DNA from: Candidatus Krumholzibacteriota bacterium
GTDB taxonomy: Bacteria; Krumholzibacteriota; Krumholzibacteriia; LZORAL124-64-63
Reading direction: 5' to 3'
Assembly: GCA_024275485.1 (NCBI GenBank)
Contig: JAJRZA010000022.1
Span: 42,118 to 106,117 of the forward strand
Length of the DNA stretch: 64,000 nucleotides
This document shows positions 44,432-53,717 of this stretch, one piece after another (position 1 is the stretch's first letter; the number at the start of each line of letters is the position of its first letter). Under the pieces are notes generated by a model. That model did not search any database and was not told the DNA's origin. It saw only the letters and a list, made by a program, of their open reading frames with translations. The position numbers were made by a program, and so were the translations under genes.

Positions 44432-45596
44432 TTTTCTGCCCTGGATTGTTGGACTATTCTTTTTTGCCCTGGTGGTTTATTACGTCTGGAATTCCCTGCG
44501 GGAAACCCAAACTACCACTTCACCCGAAGACCGTTACCACCACGCGCTGGAAATGTGGCTCGACGGAGACCTGGCAGTAGCCACTGAAATACTTCACGAT
44601 CTTGTCCACGATCATCCCCAGTCCATCGACCCCTATTTACAGTTGGGAACCCTGCTCCGTCTTCAGGGCGATCCCGGCCGCGCTGTTGTTCTGCACCGGG
44701 GATTGACCGTACGAACGGATCTGTCACGTCCCAAAAAAGTGATCGTAGGCCTGGCCCTGGCGGAAGATCTTCTGGATCTACAGCAATGGAATGACGCAAA
44801 GGAAGTTCTCGACACCCTGGTTCGCGACGCCTCCGCAAAAACCCGCTACTGGAAGGCCCGGTTTGTTCACTGGCACGAGATGGGAAACCTGCCCGAGGCT
44901 GGCCGAGCACTCCAACAGGGCATGAAATCCGCGCCGGAAGCGGACCGTTCCTGGTTTTCCAGTGCTTATGTATCCTACCAACTGGACAGGGCCCTGCAGC
45001 ATGTTCGGGCTGGTGAATTCAAGGCCGCGGGTCCTTGCCTGAAGGATGTCAAAAACATTCCCGAGGCCCACAGCCGCTTGATCCTTGTGCGAGCCATACT
45101 GGCAGCCTCGGACAACAATCCCGCCGAGGCTTTGACCCTGGCCTCCAAAGAACTTCTGGATAGTCCCCACGAACTTTCGCTTTTTTTGCCGATGCTGCAG
45201 CATGTCCTGCTCCAATCAGGGCAATATTCCCGTACCGTACCCATTTTGGAACGGGCCTGCCAGTCCGAGCATGCACCTCCCTCGCTCTGGATCAATCTCG
45301 CTCTTCTTTACGAGAAACTTGGACAACGCGACAAGGCGCTGCGTCTTCTGGAATCAAAAAGTTGTCGCGCCGGTTTTACGCCAGACAAGGCGGCACCCTT
45401 CCTGAAATTGCTCGTCAAAGATAACCCCGGCACTGATTTTTCGAGGGTCTGGAACGTCCTGGAAATACCTGCGGAAAGTCATGACTGTAAATGCAGCCAT
45501 TGCGGCCATCATGAAACTGTTATCCGCTGGTTCTGTCCCCAGTGCCATGAGTTTGAAACCTTTCAGGCTGAACCGCGAATCACGGAGGCCATTTGA
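44424..45596 (+). CDS. lapB: LapB-like TPR protein with C-terminal rubredoxin-type zinc domain
   Basis: A 390-residue protein anchored by one N-terminal helix (about 3-23), with TPR repeats on the cytoplasmic side. The C-terminus has paired cysteines CKCSHCG and CPQCHEFETF, the rubredoxin-like metal domain that defines LapB (YciM). LapB recruits FtsH to LpxC and so limits LPS synthesis in Escherichia coli; the same function is inferred here from domains and from lapA next door. The GTG start overlaps lapA. Its presence supports an LPS-bearing outer membrane. Confidence 0.87.
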   Translation: MTDFLPWIVGLFFFALVVYYVWNSLRETQTTTSPEDRYHHALEMWLDGDLAVATEILHDLVHDHPQSIDPYLQLGTLLRLQGDPGRAVVLHRGLTVRTDLSRPKKVIVGLALAEDLLDLQQWNDAKEVLDTLVRDASAKTRYWKARFVHWHEMGNLPEAGRALQQGMKSAPEADRSWFSSAYVSYQLDRALQHVRAGEFKAAGPCLKDVKNIPEAHSRLILVRAILAASDNNPAEALTLASKELLDSPHELSLFLPMLQHVLLQSGQYSRTVPILERACQSEHAPPSLWINLALLYEKLGQRDKALRLLESKSCRAGFTPDKAAPFLKLLVKDNPGTDFSRVWNVLEIPAESHDCKCSHCGHHETVIRWFCPQCHEFETFQAEPRITEAI

Positions 45597-45597
45597 A

Positions 45598-45738
45598 GTG
45601 AAAAAAATCTGGCTCCTTATCTGCTGTCTCGTTGTTTCCCTGGTTTTCTTTCTGCCAACCGTGGCCGGGATGCGGCAGGTGGAAGGACTGTTTGCCGAAG
45701 CCCGCTATGACGATGCCCGGAAAATCCTTGATTCCTGA
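45598..45738 (+). pseudogene. N-terminal fragment of SPOR/TPR protein, ended by an in-frame TGA
   Basis: A GTG at 45598, nine bases behind GGAGG, starts a signal- or membrane-type segment (KKIWLLICCLVVSLVFF) and then FAEARYDDARKILDS, which reads as the first TPR helices. Codon 47 is TGA (45736-45738). The same frame then continues without a break to 46656 and encodes the rest of the TPR region and a SPOR domain. A single TGG-to-TGA change, or a sequencing error, would explain this; Trp fits the helix position. As it stands only 46 residues would be made. Confidence 0.7.
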
Positions 45739-46656
45739 TCAGAAGTCACCCTGCCGGGAGAAGATGCACTCTGGCGCAGTCGTCTGACCACAACCCCTCG
45801 CACAGCCGCCGAGTTGTTGGCCGAAAATCTCAAGGATTCAGCCATCCCCGAATCAACCCGGCAAGGCATGGCCCTGCAGCTTTCTCAAATCCATTTTGCC
45901 CGGGGTGAGTTTAAAAGTACCCATGCCATTTTGAAGAACCTGATCTCCCGGAGCACCAACAGGATTCCCGGTGAAATTTATCTTCTGGCCGGGTTGACCG
46001 AACGCACCGCCAGCAATTTGCAGGCCGCCCGTGAAATGCTTGCTTCGGTCAAGCCGGATGATCCTGCCTTTGGCGCCGCACGCTATTACCTCGGCGATAT
46101 CAGCCTCGAAAGCAACGACCCGGAACTGGCCCTGCGCTATTTTGAATCCGGCCAGAAAAACGCCACCGAAGAGGATTTTTCCCGGCTCAAAGCAGGGCAA
46201 TGGCGAGCCTTGCGAATTAACGGCCAGGACAACGAGGCGGCACGCCTGTTGAACGATCTTGAACGAGACTCCGCCGGTTGTCTGGCCCTGGTCGAGATTG
46301 GTCGGGTCCTGCAATTGGAAGCTGATAAAAATTCCGCCCGGGTGGCTGCCAATCTCCAGGCAGAGCCCGATTCCCTGGCAACAGCTCCCACTGACAATTC
46401 CGGACGATATTGCCTGCAGATCGGTGCCTTCAGTGATCGCAGTCTGGCCCTCGAGTTCAAGAAACGTTTTCTGGATCAATTGCCGGATTTGGCCATCACC
46501 GAAGTACGTGATCTGCGGGGGCAGTTCCTGTACAAGGTTCGCTTCGGTTCCTTCGTCAATCCGGCCCTGGCCCGCAGCGAGGCCAAGCGCCAGAAGAAAA
46601 GACTTGGCCTGGATGTCATCGTGGTGGATTTGAGCTCCGCCGACAGTGGTCGCTGA
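45739..46656 (+). pseudogene. Downstream part of the SPOR-domain TPR protein
   Basis: This is the same frame as the upstream fragment, giving about 305 residues: helical TPR repeats (about 1-200) and a C-terminal SPOR domain beginning RYCLQIGAFSDRSLALEFKKRF and ending VRFGSFVNPALARSEAKRQKKRL. SPOR domains bind denuded septal peptidoglycan, so the intact protein would be a periplasmic septal factor. The first usable in-frame start after the TGA is a TTG at 45814 without a clear ribosome site and without an export signal, so the part alone could not reach the periplasm. The domain is well preserved, which suggests a recent mutation, read-through or an assembly error. Confidence 0.75.
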
Positions 46657-46662
46657 TATATC

Positions 46663-49308
46663 ATGAGCAAACCCAATGGCCGCAAACTGACTCCCATGCT
46701 TACCCAGTACCTGGAAATCAAGAGCCAATATCCCGGCTCACTTTTGCTCTTCCGCATGGGTGATTTCTACGAAACTTTCTTCGAAGACGCAAAAACCCTG
46801 TCCCAGGTGGCCGGCGTCACCCTGACCAGTCGCGACGCTCGCAGCGATCACCCGGTGCCCTTGGCCGGAGTTCCATTTCATTCCATCGACACCTACCTGA
46901 CTCGTCTGTTGCGCGCGGGAATCACCGTGGCCATTTGTGAACAGGTAGAAGATCCTGCTCAGGCCAAGGGGTTGGTCAAGCGCGCCGTCGTCGAAGTGGT
47001 CAGCCCTGGCACGGCCACCGCCCCCGAACTGGTTGAAAGTTCCACTGGGCATTTCTGTTTGGCCTGGGTACCCGGCAAAAAAAATGAGTCCGATGGCTGG
47101 GCCCTGTTGGATGCCTCCACCGGCGAATTCCGTTGCGGCCAGGAGCAGGCATCCTTGGAAAGTCTTTGCCAGCGCCACGCCGTTCGCGAAGTGATCGTGC
47201 GCGAGAGCACTGATTCGGCCAAGGTCAGAGCTTGGCAATCGTCCATGCCTCGCATGGTCATCAGCTTGGCCAACGACGCCTGGTTTCATCCTGCTTTTGC
47301 CCGCCAAACCCTTCTGGATCATTTTGAAGTGTCCAACCTGACGGCATTTGGGCTGGAAGATAGCGAGCGCACCCCGGCCGCCACTGCCGCAGGTTCGGTG
47401 CTGCGTTATCTGGGCAGTCTTATCCTGAAAAGACCAGCCCAGGTCACTTCGTTGCGTTTCAACAGTCGAGCCGATCGGTTGATTCTAGACGAAGAGACAC
47501 TGCGCAATCTGGAGATTTTCCGCACCTTCAGAGGGGAAACCGGGGAAGGAGCCCTCATTCATCATATCGACGAAACCCTGACGGCCATGGGCCGTCGATT
47601 GCTGGAACAACGGCTGGCCGAAGCTCTCACCAACCTGGATCAACTCGACCTTTGGCATGCCGGCATCGAATCCGCCTTGCAGGATCGCCCATGGAGAGAG
47701 GATCTGCGCACAATTCTGCGCAAGGTGGGGGACCTGGAACGTTTGACGGCCCGAACCGCCTCCGGTCGCATCGGTCCCACTGCCTTGCGGCAAGTTGGCC
47801 ACAGTTTGGCTGCCCTGCACGAGCTTCAAGTCACCGCCCCCGAGAAAGAACACCACCTTCATCCCATTGTCGTGTGGCTTTCGGAAGTGGACGATTTTTC
47901 GGAACTATCAGGGATAATCCTGCGGTTCATCAGTGAAGATGCTCCCGCCACCATGCGTAAGCCTGGTTTCATTGCCACAGGTGTCAACCCGGAGTTGGAC
48001 CAATGCCGGGCTATCGCCAACGACAGCAAGAGTTTTTTGGCCGGGCTGCAACAGAGTGAGAGGGAGCGCACGGGCATCGGCACTCTCCGTGTCGGCTTCA
48101 ACCGGGTGTTCGGTTACTACTTCGAGGTGACCAAGAAATATCTGGACAAGGTCCCGGATGACTACGAACAAAAACAAACCCTGGTCAACGCCTGCCGATT
48201 CCACACCGAAGAGCTGAAGCAGGCTGAAACAACCATCCTGGAAGCGGAAGAAAAGGCTGATGCGTTGGAAGCGGAAATCTTCCAGGAAATGCTTGTCCTG
48301 ATCACCGAACGGCTGGACTCCATCCACGTGGCCTGCCGGCAGATTGCCCAGGTGGACCTGTTGCTGGGCTTTGCCGAATCAGCCGAGAAGAATCAATACT
48401 GCCGGCCCGTTTGCAACGACACCATGGAACTGAGGATCACTGCCGGCCGGCACCCTGTGGTGGAGCAACTGCTGGACCATGATTTTATTGCCAACGATAC
48501 CCTTGCCGACGGTACCGACCACCAGGTCCTTCTCCTGACGGGACCCAACATGGGAGGTAAAAGCACTTACCTCAGGCAAATTGCCCTGATCACCCTGATG
48601 GCCCAGGCCGGTGGTTTTGTTCCCGCCCGAAGTGCCCACATCGGCATTGTCGATCGTATTTTCACCCGGGTGGGCGCCAGCGACAACCTGGCCAGGGGCG
48701 AGTCGACTTTTTATATGGAGATGAGTGAGACTGCCAACATTTTGCACCAGATGAGCCGCCGCAGCCTGGTCATCCTCGACGAAATCGGCCGGGGCACCAG
48801 CACCTACGATGGTTTGAGCCTGGCCTGGGCTATCACCGAGTTCTTGAACAACCCGCACGGACCGCGTCCTCGTTCTGTTTTCGCCACCCACTACCATCAA
48901 CTCACCGAACTTGAAAACGAGCTGCCCGGCCTGGTCAACCTGCGTCTGGAAGTCAAGGAGTGGGAAGGCAAGATCATTTTCCTGCATTCGGTGGGTCCTG
49001 GCCGCAGCGACAAGAGTTACGGCATTCACGTGGCCCGCCTGGCCGGTCTGCCGGAAACGGTCCTGCAACGGGCCCAGGACATTTTGGCGACCCTTTCGGT
49101 GGTGGATCAACGGGACCTGCCGACTTTACGTCCTGCCGACCGGGGCCTGCCACAGGTGCCAGGCGTTCCGGACGCCGGCCAGTTGAGCCTCTTCCAAGAA
49201 TCGGAACGCGATACACTGGATGCACTGCACGATCTGGATCTGGAAAAAATCAGCCCCATGGATGCCTTCATGTGGCTGGCCAAAATCAAAAAACAGCTGA
49301 CGGATTGA
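46663..49308 (+). CDS. mutS: DNA mismatch repair protein MutS
   Basis: An 881-residue MutS1 protein. The mismatch-reading Phe-x-Glu is in FRMGDFYETFFEDA near residue 30. Connector and lever domains follow, including GFNRVFGYYFEVTKKY. The ATPase domain has Walker A GPNMGGKSTYLRQ near 630, then TRVGASDNLARGESTFYMEM, the DEIGRGTSTYDGLSLAWA Walker B/signature region and FATHYHQL. The C-terminal HTH and dimer region is present. The ATG starts six bases after the SPOR gene. mutL lies 2.5 kb downstream, with a GAF-domain protein in between, rather than directly adjacent. Confidence 0.97.
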   Translation: MSKPNGRKLTPMLTQYLEIKSQYPGSLLLFRMGDFYETFFEDAKTLSQVAGVTLTSRDARSDHPVPLAGVPFHSIDTYLTRLLRAGITVAICEQVEDPAQAKGLVKRAVVEVVSPGTATAPELVESSTGHFCLAWVPGKKNESDGWALLDASTGEFRCGQEQASLESLCQRHAVREVIVRESTDSAKVRAWQSSMPRMVISLANDAWFHPAFARQTLLDHFEVSNLTAFGLEDSERTPAATAAGSVLRYLGSLILKRPAQVTSLRFNSRADRLILDEETLRNLEIFRTFRGETGEGALIHHIDETLTAMGRRLLEQRLAEALTNLDQLDLWHAGIESALQDRPWREDLRTILRKVGDLERLTARTASGRIGPTALRQVGHSLAALHELQVTAPEKEHHLHPIVVWLSEVDDFSELSGIILRFISEDAPATMRKPGFIATGVNPELDQCRAIANDSKSFLAGLQQSERERTGIGTLRVGFNRVFGYYFEVTKKYLDKVPDDYEQKQTLVNACRFHTEELKQAETTILEAEEKADALEAEIFQEMLVLITERLDSIHVACRQIAQVDLLLGFAESAEKNQYCRPVCNDTMELRITAGRHPVVEQLLDHDFIANDTLADGTDHQVLLLTGPNMGGKSTYLRQIALITLMAQAGGFVPARSAHIGIVDRIFTRVGASDNLARGESTFYMEMSETANILHQMSRRSLVILDEIGRGTSTYDGLSLAWAITEFLNNPHGPRPRSVFATHYHQLTELENELPGLVNLRLEVKEWEGKIIFLHSVGPGRSDKSYGIHVARLAGLPETVLQRAQDILATLSVVDQRDLPTLRPADRGLPQVPGVPDAGQLSLFQESERDTLDALHDLDLEKISPMDAFMWLAKIKKQLTD

Positions 49309-49416
49309 TATGGTGTTCATCAAGAAATGATCAAGCTCACCTTGGCAAGTGACGATAACTACATGAGATTATCATTGAACAGGAATCGATCTGCCTGGGA
49401 TCGTTGCGAGGGAATA

Positions 49417-51666
49417 ATGTCGATGGAAATCAAATGGACCGTGGTAATGGTAATGCCGGGGGAGGACGAACTCTCTCTTTTGGCTGAACTGAACGGGCGC
49501 CAGGATGCCCAACTGGTGGGCATCGTGGACCCGGACGGGTTGTCCGTTGGCGCCGGTTTAGCTGAAATCATGGCCTTGCCCGTCTACCGGGACCTTGCTT
49601 CGATTCCCCCTGGAAAAGCCCGTTTTCTGGTCCACCCCCCCCTGAACGAAGCCGTTGATGCCATCATAGGCGATGCCCAGACCTTCCAATTGACTCCCGT
49701 GACGGCGGCCAATTTTTCCAATCTCCTGGTTGATCGCGCCCTGAACGCAGCCTCAACTCCCCGGCCCGGCTCCGCCCGTGTGAATTTTGATTTTTTGGAG
49801 ACTGAAACTTCCGCCATTCACGAAACCCTGGGCCGCATCGAGGAAGCCCTCGATCGGGAAGCCCTGCTACGGTGGCTCTTGAAACTGGCTACCAAGGCCA
49901 CAGGAACAGGCAGTGGCTCCATCATGCTCTTTGATGAGGCAACCCAGGAGCTCTATGTCGCCTTCGCCCACGGCCTGAGCCAGACAACCCTGCACCGGAC
50001 CCGAGTACGTCTTGGGGACGGCATCAGTGGGAGGGTGGCCGCAAACGGCAAGGCCGAGATTATCCTGGGCAATCAAAAACCTGGTGCCAGTCGCGATCGG
50101 TCCGATCTCAAATCTTCCATCTGCGCGCCCATTCACTGGCAGGACAAACTCCTCGGAGTGCTCAATCTCTCCACCTCCGCCGGTGACCGGGATATCACCC
50201 ACGAGGCCTTGGCAGTGGTCGAGAACCTGACTCAGCGTTTCGGTCTGATCCTGAATCGTTTCCTGCGACTTCAAACCGTGCGTGATGGCGAGGTCTTTCG
50301 GAAAATTGAAGAAGATCTGGACAATTCTAGCCATGTGCCTTTGCCTGTCAGCACCACCCTCTGCGACTGGGCTGAAAATTTGAAAGATATTACCGGGGCC
50401 GACTATCTCAGCTTGAGCATCCTGACAGCTGATGGTGGACTTTTGGTTGCCGATTCCGAAGATGTCCACTACGAAACACCGCCTGCCCCTGAAAAAGACG
50501 CCGTTCTGGCCTCCGGAAGTCCTTTGGTTTTGCGACCCGCAGCCGATCAGCGCCATCCCGATGGTGAAAATGACAGCACCGTATTTCATCTGCCTGTGGG
50601 TAAAGGGCCAACCCGTGCCTTGATGACAGTGGTTTTCAACACCGCTTCGCGTGCCCACCACTTCCACACCATAAGTTCCGAAGCTATTTACCTCGTCAAT
50701 CGGCATGTGGCCAATTTTCTGGATAAAGCCTCGACCACGGACCAGATGGACCGATTGACAACCCTGGCCAGCACCCTGACGGACCTGTCCACCCTGGATC
50801 CTGGCGACATAAGCAAGTTGTGCCAGCGGATCGTCTCGGCCGCCTGTCAGCTGACTGGTGCCCAGAAGGCCTGTATCCTGCAGAATGAAAAAGATTTGGC
50901 AGATTGTCTTGATGGGCCCATGGGCCCGGCCATGCGAAGCGAAGCTTTGCGCCTGTTGCATGATGCCGGAAAACGGGGGTGGAGCTCCACCATTTTGAAT
51001 GCGGATCCAGCCCCGGGTTCCTCTGAACCACCTCAGAGTTTGCTGGCTGTTCCCCTGAAGGCAGGAGAGCCTTTCCCAGGGTTGATAATGCTCAATAAAA
51101 AACGTTTGCATCCCCTGGATGGCGCCTCTTTTACCGAATTTGACGCCCTTTTTGCCCGCCGCTTGTTGCCTGTTTTTCACGCCCGGGCCAGCCAACCGGT
51201 ATCAACGACACAGATAGCGGAGCCGCCATCGGGACTGCCACCTGTGGTTCCCGCTCCCATACAGGGCCCGATGGATCAGCCGGCACCCACAGCGATCTTG
51301 GACATCAGGAAAATTCTGGCCGTGGAAATAGACCGCTGCAAGCGATATCATACCATGGTTGGGCTGGCTGGCTTCAGGGTGACGCCCACCTCCGGAATGG
51401 TACCCGATTTACAGCATTTGATCTTGAAACTGAATGCCAAATTACGTTCCAGTGACCAGGCAGGTTGCCTACCTGATGGTACGATCCTTATCGTGGTGCC
51501 AGAGGACATTCAATCCCTGCCCATGTTGCTGAAAAGGGCGACTGCTATTTTGAAGCAAGCAGCAGGCCAGGATGACATGTTGGTGCAAACCTCCAGTCGT
51601 GTGTATCCGGGCTCCGGCAAGAACGCCGAGGAGTTGATTAACGCTGTTTTGGCGACCATCAGCTAA
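49417..51666 (+). CDS. GAF-domain signalling protein with degenerate GGDEF-like C-terminus
   Basis: A 749-residue protein without membrane segments. Residues about 1-95 look like an NAD-type Rossmann/oxidoreductase fold (LVGIVDPDGL, VYRDLASIP). A first GAF domain (about 140-300) includes GTGSGSIMLFDE, GDGISGRVAANGK and SSICAPIHWQDKLLGVLNLS. A second GAF-like domain lies at about 470-620. The last about 120 residues follow the secondary-structure pattern of a GGDEF domain (EIDRCKRYHTMVGLAGF, DGTILIVVPED) but lack the GGDEF loop, so no cyclase activity is expected. ATG 49417 or 49423, behind GAGGGA, is preferred over the TTG/ATG frame opening at 49327. The function is unknown; its place between mutS and mutL is unusual. 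Confidence 0.8.
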   Translation: MSMEIKWTVVMVMPGEDELSLLAELNGRQDAQLVGIVDPDGLSVGAGLAEIMALPVYRDLASIPPGKARFLVHPPLNEAVDAIIGDAQTFQLTPVTAANFSNLLVDRALNAASTPRPGSARVNFDFLETETSAIHETLGRIEEALDREALLRWLLKLATKATGTGSGSIMLFDEATQELYVAFAHGLSQTTLHRTRVRLGDGISGRVAANGKAEIILGNQKPGASRDRSDLKSSICAPIHWQDKLLGVLNLSTSAGDRDITHEALAVVENLTQRFGLILNRFLRLQTVRDGEVFRKIEEDLDNSSHVPLPVSTTLCDWAENLKDITGADYLSLSILTADGGLLVADSEDVHYETPPAPEKDAVLASGSPLVLRPAADQRHPDGENDSTVFHLPVGKGPTRALMTVVFNTASRAHHFHTISSEAIYLVNRHVANFLDKASTTDQMDRLTTLASTLTDLSTLDPGDISKLCQRIVSAACQLTGAQKACILQNEKDLADCLDGPMGPAMRSEALRLLHDAGKRGWSSTILNADPAPGSSEPPQSLLAVPLKAGEPFPGLIMLNKKRLHPLDGASFTEFDALFARRLLPVFHARASQPVSTTQIAEPPSGLPPVVPAPIQGPMDQPAPTAILDIRKILAVEIDRCKRYHTMVGLAGFRVTPTSGMVPDLQHLILKLNAKLRSSDQAGCLPDGTILIVVPEDIQSLPMLLKRATAILKQAAGQDDMLVQTSSRVYPGSGKNAEELINAVLATIS

Positions 51667-51716
51667 CGTTATCCCCACCTTTTCCACCCGGAATCCCATT
51701 CAAGCCCTGAACCCGG

Positions 51717-51745
51717 TTGACGTCACCACACCACCTGTTTTAACT
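51717..51745 (+). promoter_or_regulatory. Weak promoter candidate before mutL
   Basis: TTGACG at 51717-51722 and TTAACT at 51740-51745 are 17 bases apart in the 165-base gap between the GAF gene and mutL. The -10 box is a poor match, so this is tentative. Confidence 0.3.
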
Positions 51746-51831
51746 TCTCAGCTAGGAATCAGGCCGTGTCCAGGGACGGCCCGTTACGACCAACCCATTC
51801 GGATATTATTCAGAAAGCACAGGATTTCCCC

Positions 51832-53715
51832 ATGAAGGGCAGCATGGCCAGCCAGAACTCTGCAAATTCCCCGCAACAAATCCGAGTCCTCGACGGGGCC
51901 ACCACCGACCGCATTGCCGCTGGAGAGGTGGTGGAGCGCCCGGCCAGCATCGTCAAGGAGTTGGTGGAAAACGCTCTCGATGCCGGGGCGGCCAAAATCA
52001 CCATCACCCTGCAAGACGGCGGTCTTACCAGTCTGACAGTCGATGATGACGGTCATGGAATTCCATTTCAGCAACTGCCCCTGGCGTTTGAGCGCCATGC
52101 CACCAGCAAAATCGCCACCGCCGCCGACATCATGCGCGTGGGCAGCTTTGGCTTCAGGGGAGAAGCCCTGGCGAGCATCTCGTCCGTGGCCATGGTGCGT
52201 TGCATCAGCCGGATTGCCGACGAAGACACCGGTGGCTTGATTGAAGTCTCCGCCAGCGAAATCACCCGCCGTGAGCCGGCCCCGCGCAACGTGGGCACCA
52301 CCATCACCGTCAGCGATCTGTTTTTCAACACTCCGGCCCGGCGCAAATTCATGAAAACCTCCCAGGCTGAGAAACGGGCCATCATGAAATTGATGACCCA
52401 GCTGGCTCTAGGCCATCAGGAGATCCGCTGGCTGGTCAAGGCCGACAACACTGTGGCCATGGATCTGCGGCCGGCCGCCTCCCTGACCGATCGCGCAAGG
52501 GATTTGCTGGGCAGCTCGGTCATGGAACACATGACCCGCTTTGAAATGCAGAAGGGTGGCTTCAGCATCGGCGGCCTGGCCTCACGCCCCACCTGGACCC
52601 GTGGAAACCGGGAGCAACAGTTTATCTTCATCAATCGGCGTCCGGTGGAGAATCGCGCCCTGAGCCAGGCCATCGTCATGGCCTATCGGGAAGTTATTCC
52701 CGCCGGCAAACATCCGGTTGTCATCGCTTTCTTGCAGGTTCCCGACGGTGAAGTGGATGTCAATGTGCATCCGGCCAAAACCGAAGTGCGTCTGCTCCTG
52801 GAACGCGAAATCTTCGGTATGTTGAAGAATGCGCTGCAGGAAGGCCTGAGCCTGCGCAGTGCCGACGAAATGCGCCCCTGGAGTGGTTACTCCCATGGTG
52901 GAGGCACCGACACCGACGCCACCGGAAGAGTTGCCCAGGCCCAGGATGATTATCTGCGCAAGGAATTTCAGCGTGGGGGAAGCGCCGGTTTCGAACATAG
53001 AGGCGTGCCTGCCGGACAGGGCGAATTGTTCACCGCCTCGGCCACTCGCGCTCCTTTTCCTGATCCCAATGCCGAAGGCTTGTCAGGCCAGAACGGCTAT
53101 CTCAGCGATGGCATGACCCAACAGGATCCACCCCTGCACTCTGCCCCTTTTTGGCAACTGCATCGCACTTACATTGTGACGCAAATCCGAGGCGGCCTTG
53201 TGCTGATCGACCAGCACAACAGCCACGAACGCATTCTTTACAACGAGGCCCAGAAAGCCTTGGAAAGCGGTGGGACTGTTGGTGGTGTTCCCACTCAACA
53301 ACTGCTCTTTCCAGCCCACCTGGAATTGACTCCTGGCCAGATCCAAGCCTGGCAAACCCACGCCGATCAGATGACGGCCATGGGCTTCACCATCGAACCT
53401 TTTGGTGGTCAGAGTATTCTGGTGCAGGGAATTCCCGCCAGCCTGAAGAACTGGAACGAAGGCCGGTTGCTTCTGGACATCCTCGATGATCTGGCCTGGG
53501 ACGACAAGCCCAGTCAGGAAAACCAGGTGGACCTGTTGGCCAGCTACGCCTGCCACGCCGCCGTGCGTGCCGGCGAGCCCCTGACTTTGCCCGAGATGCA
53601 GAATCTTGTGGACCAGCTCTTTGCAACCGATACGCCGCTGTCGTGTCCCCATGGGCGACCTACCCTGATCCAGTTTACTCTCAGTGAGTTGGAGAAGAAG
53701 TTCGGGCGGAGTTAA
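51832..53715 (+). CDS. mutL: DNA mismatch repair protein MutL
   Basis: A 627-residue GHKL ATPase that couples MutS to strand removal. The N-terminal ATPase shows IAAGEVVERPASIVKELVENALDAGA, DDGHGI, GFRGEALASI and the RRKFMK stretch. A Gly/Pro-rich linker (about 345-440) precedes the C-terminal dimerisation domain. Where endonuclease-type MutL has DQHAxxExxxxE, this one reads DQHNSHERILYNE, so the fourth residue is Asn and the last Glu is displaced by one; CPHGRPT is retained. Nicking activity is therefore uncertain. ATG 51832, seven bases behind AGGA, is chosen; ATG 51844 is possible. miaA starts two bases after the stop, the mutL-miaA order known from enterobacteria. Confidence 0.95.
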   Translation: MKGSMASQNSANSPQQIRVLDGATTDRIAAGEVVERPASIVKELVENALDAGAAKITITLQDGGLTSLTVDDDGHGIPFQQLPLAFERHATSKIATAADIMRVGSFGFRGEALASISSVAMVRCISRIADEDTGGLIEVSASEITRREPAPRNVGTTITVSDLFFNTPARRKFMKTSQAEKRAIMKLMTQLALGHQEIRWLVKADNTVAMDLRPAASLTDRARDLLGSSVMEHMTRFEMQKGGFSIGGLASRPTWTRGNREQQFIFINRRPVENRALSQAIVMAYREVIPAGKHPVVIAFLQVPDGEVDVNVHPAKTEVRLLLEREIFGMLKNALQEGLSLRSADEMRPWSGYSHGGGTDTDATGRVAQAQDDYLRKEFQRGGSAGFEHRGVPAGQGELFTASATRAPFPDPNAEGLSGQNGYLSDGMTQQDPPLHSAPFWQLHRTYIVTQIRGGLVLIDQHNSHERILYNEAQKALESGGTVGGVPTQQLLFPAHLELTPGQIQAWQTHADQMTAMGFTIEPFGGQSILVQGIPASLKNWNEGRLLLDILDDLAWDDKPSQENQVDLLASYACHAAVRAGEPLTLPEMQNLVDQLFATDTPLSCPHGRPTLIQFTLSELEKKFGRS

Positions 53716-53717
53716 AA

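Noticed and set aside
45736..45738. TGA as selenocysteine or as Trp under a changed genetic code
   Set aside because: No SECIS-like stem was seen in the next about 40 bases and the family has no Cys or redox role here. TGA ends many other genes in the window, so a global recoding is excluded.
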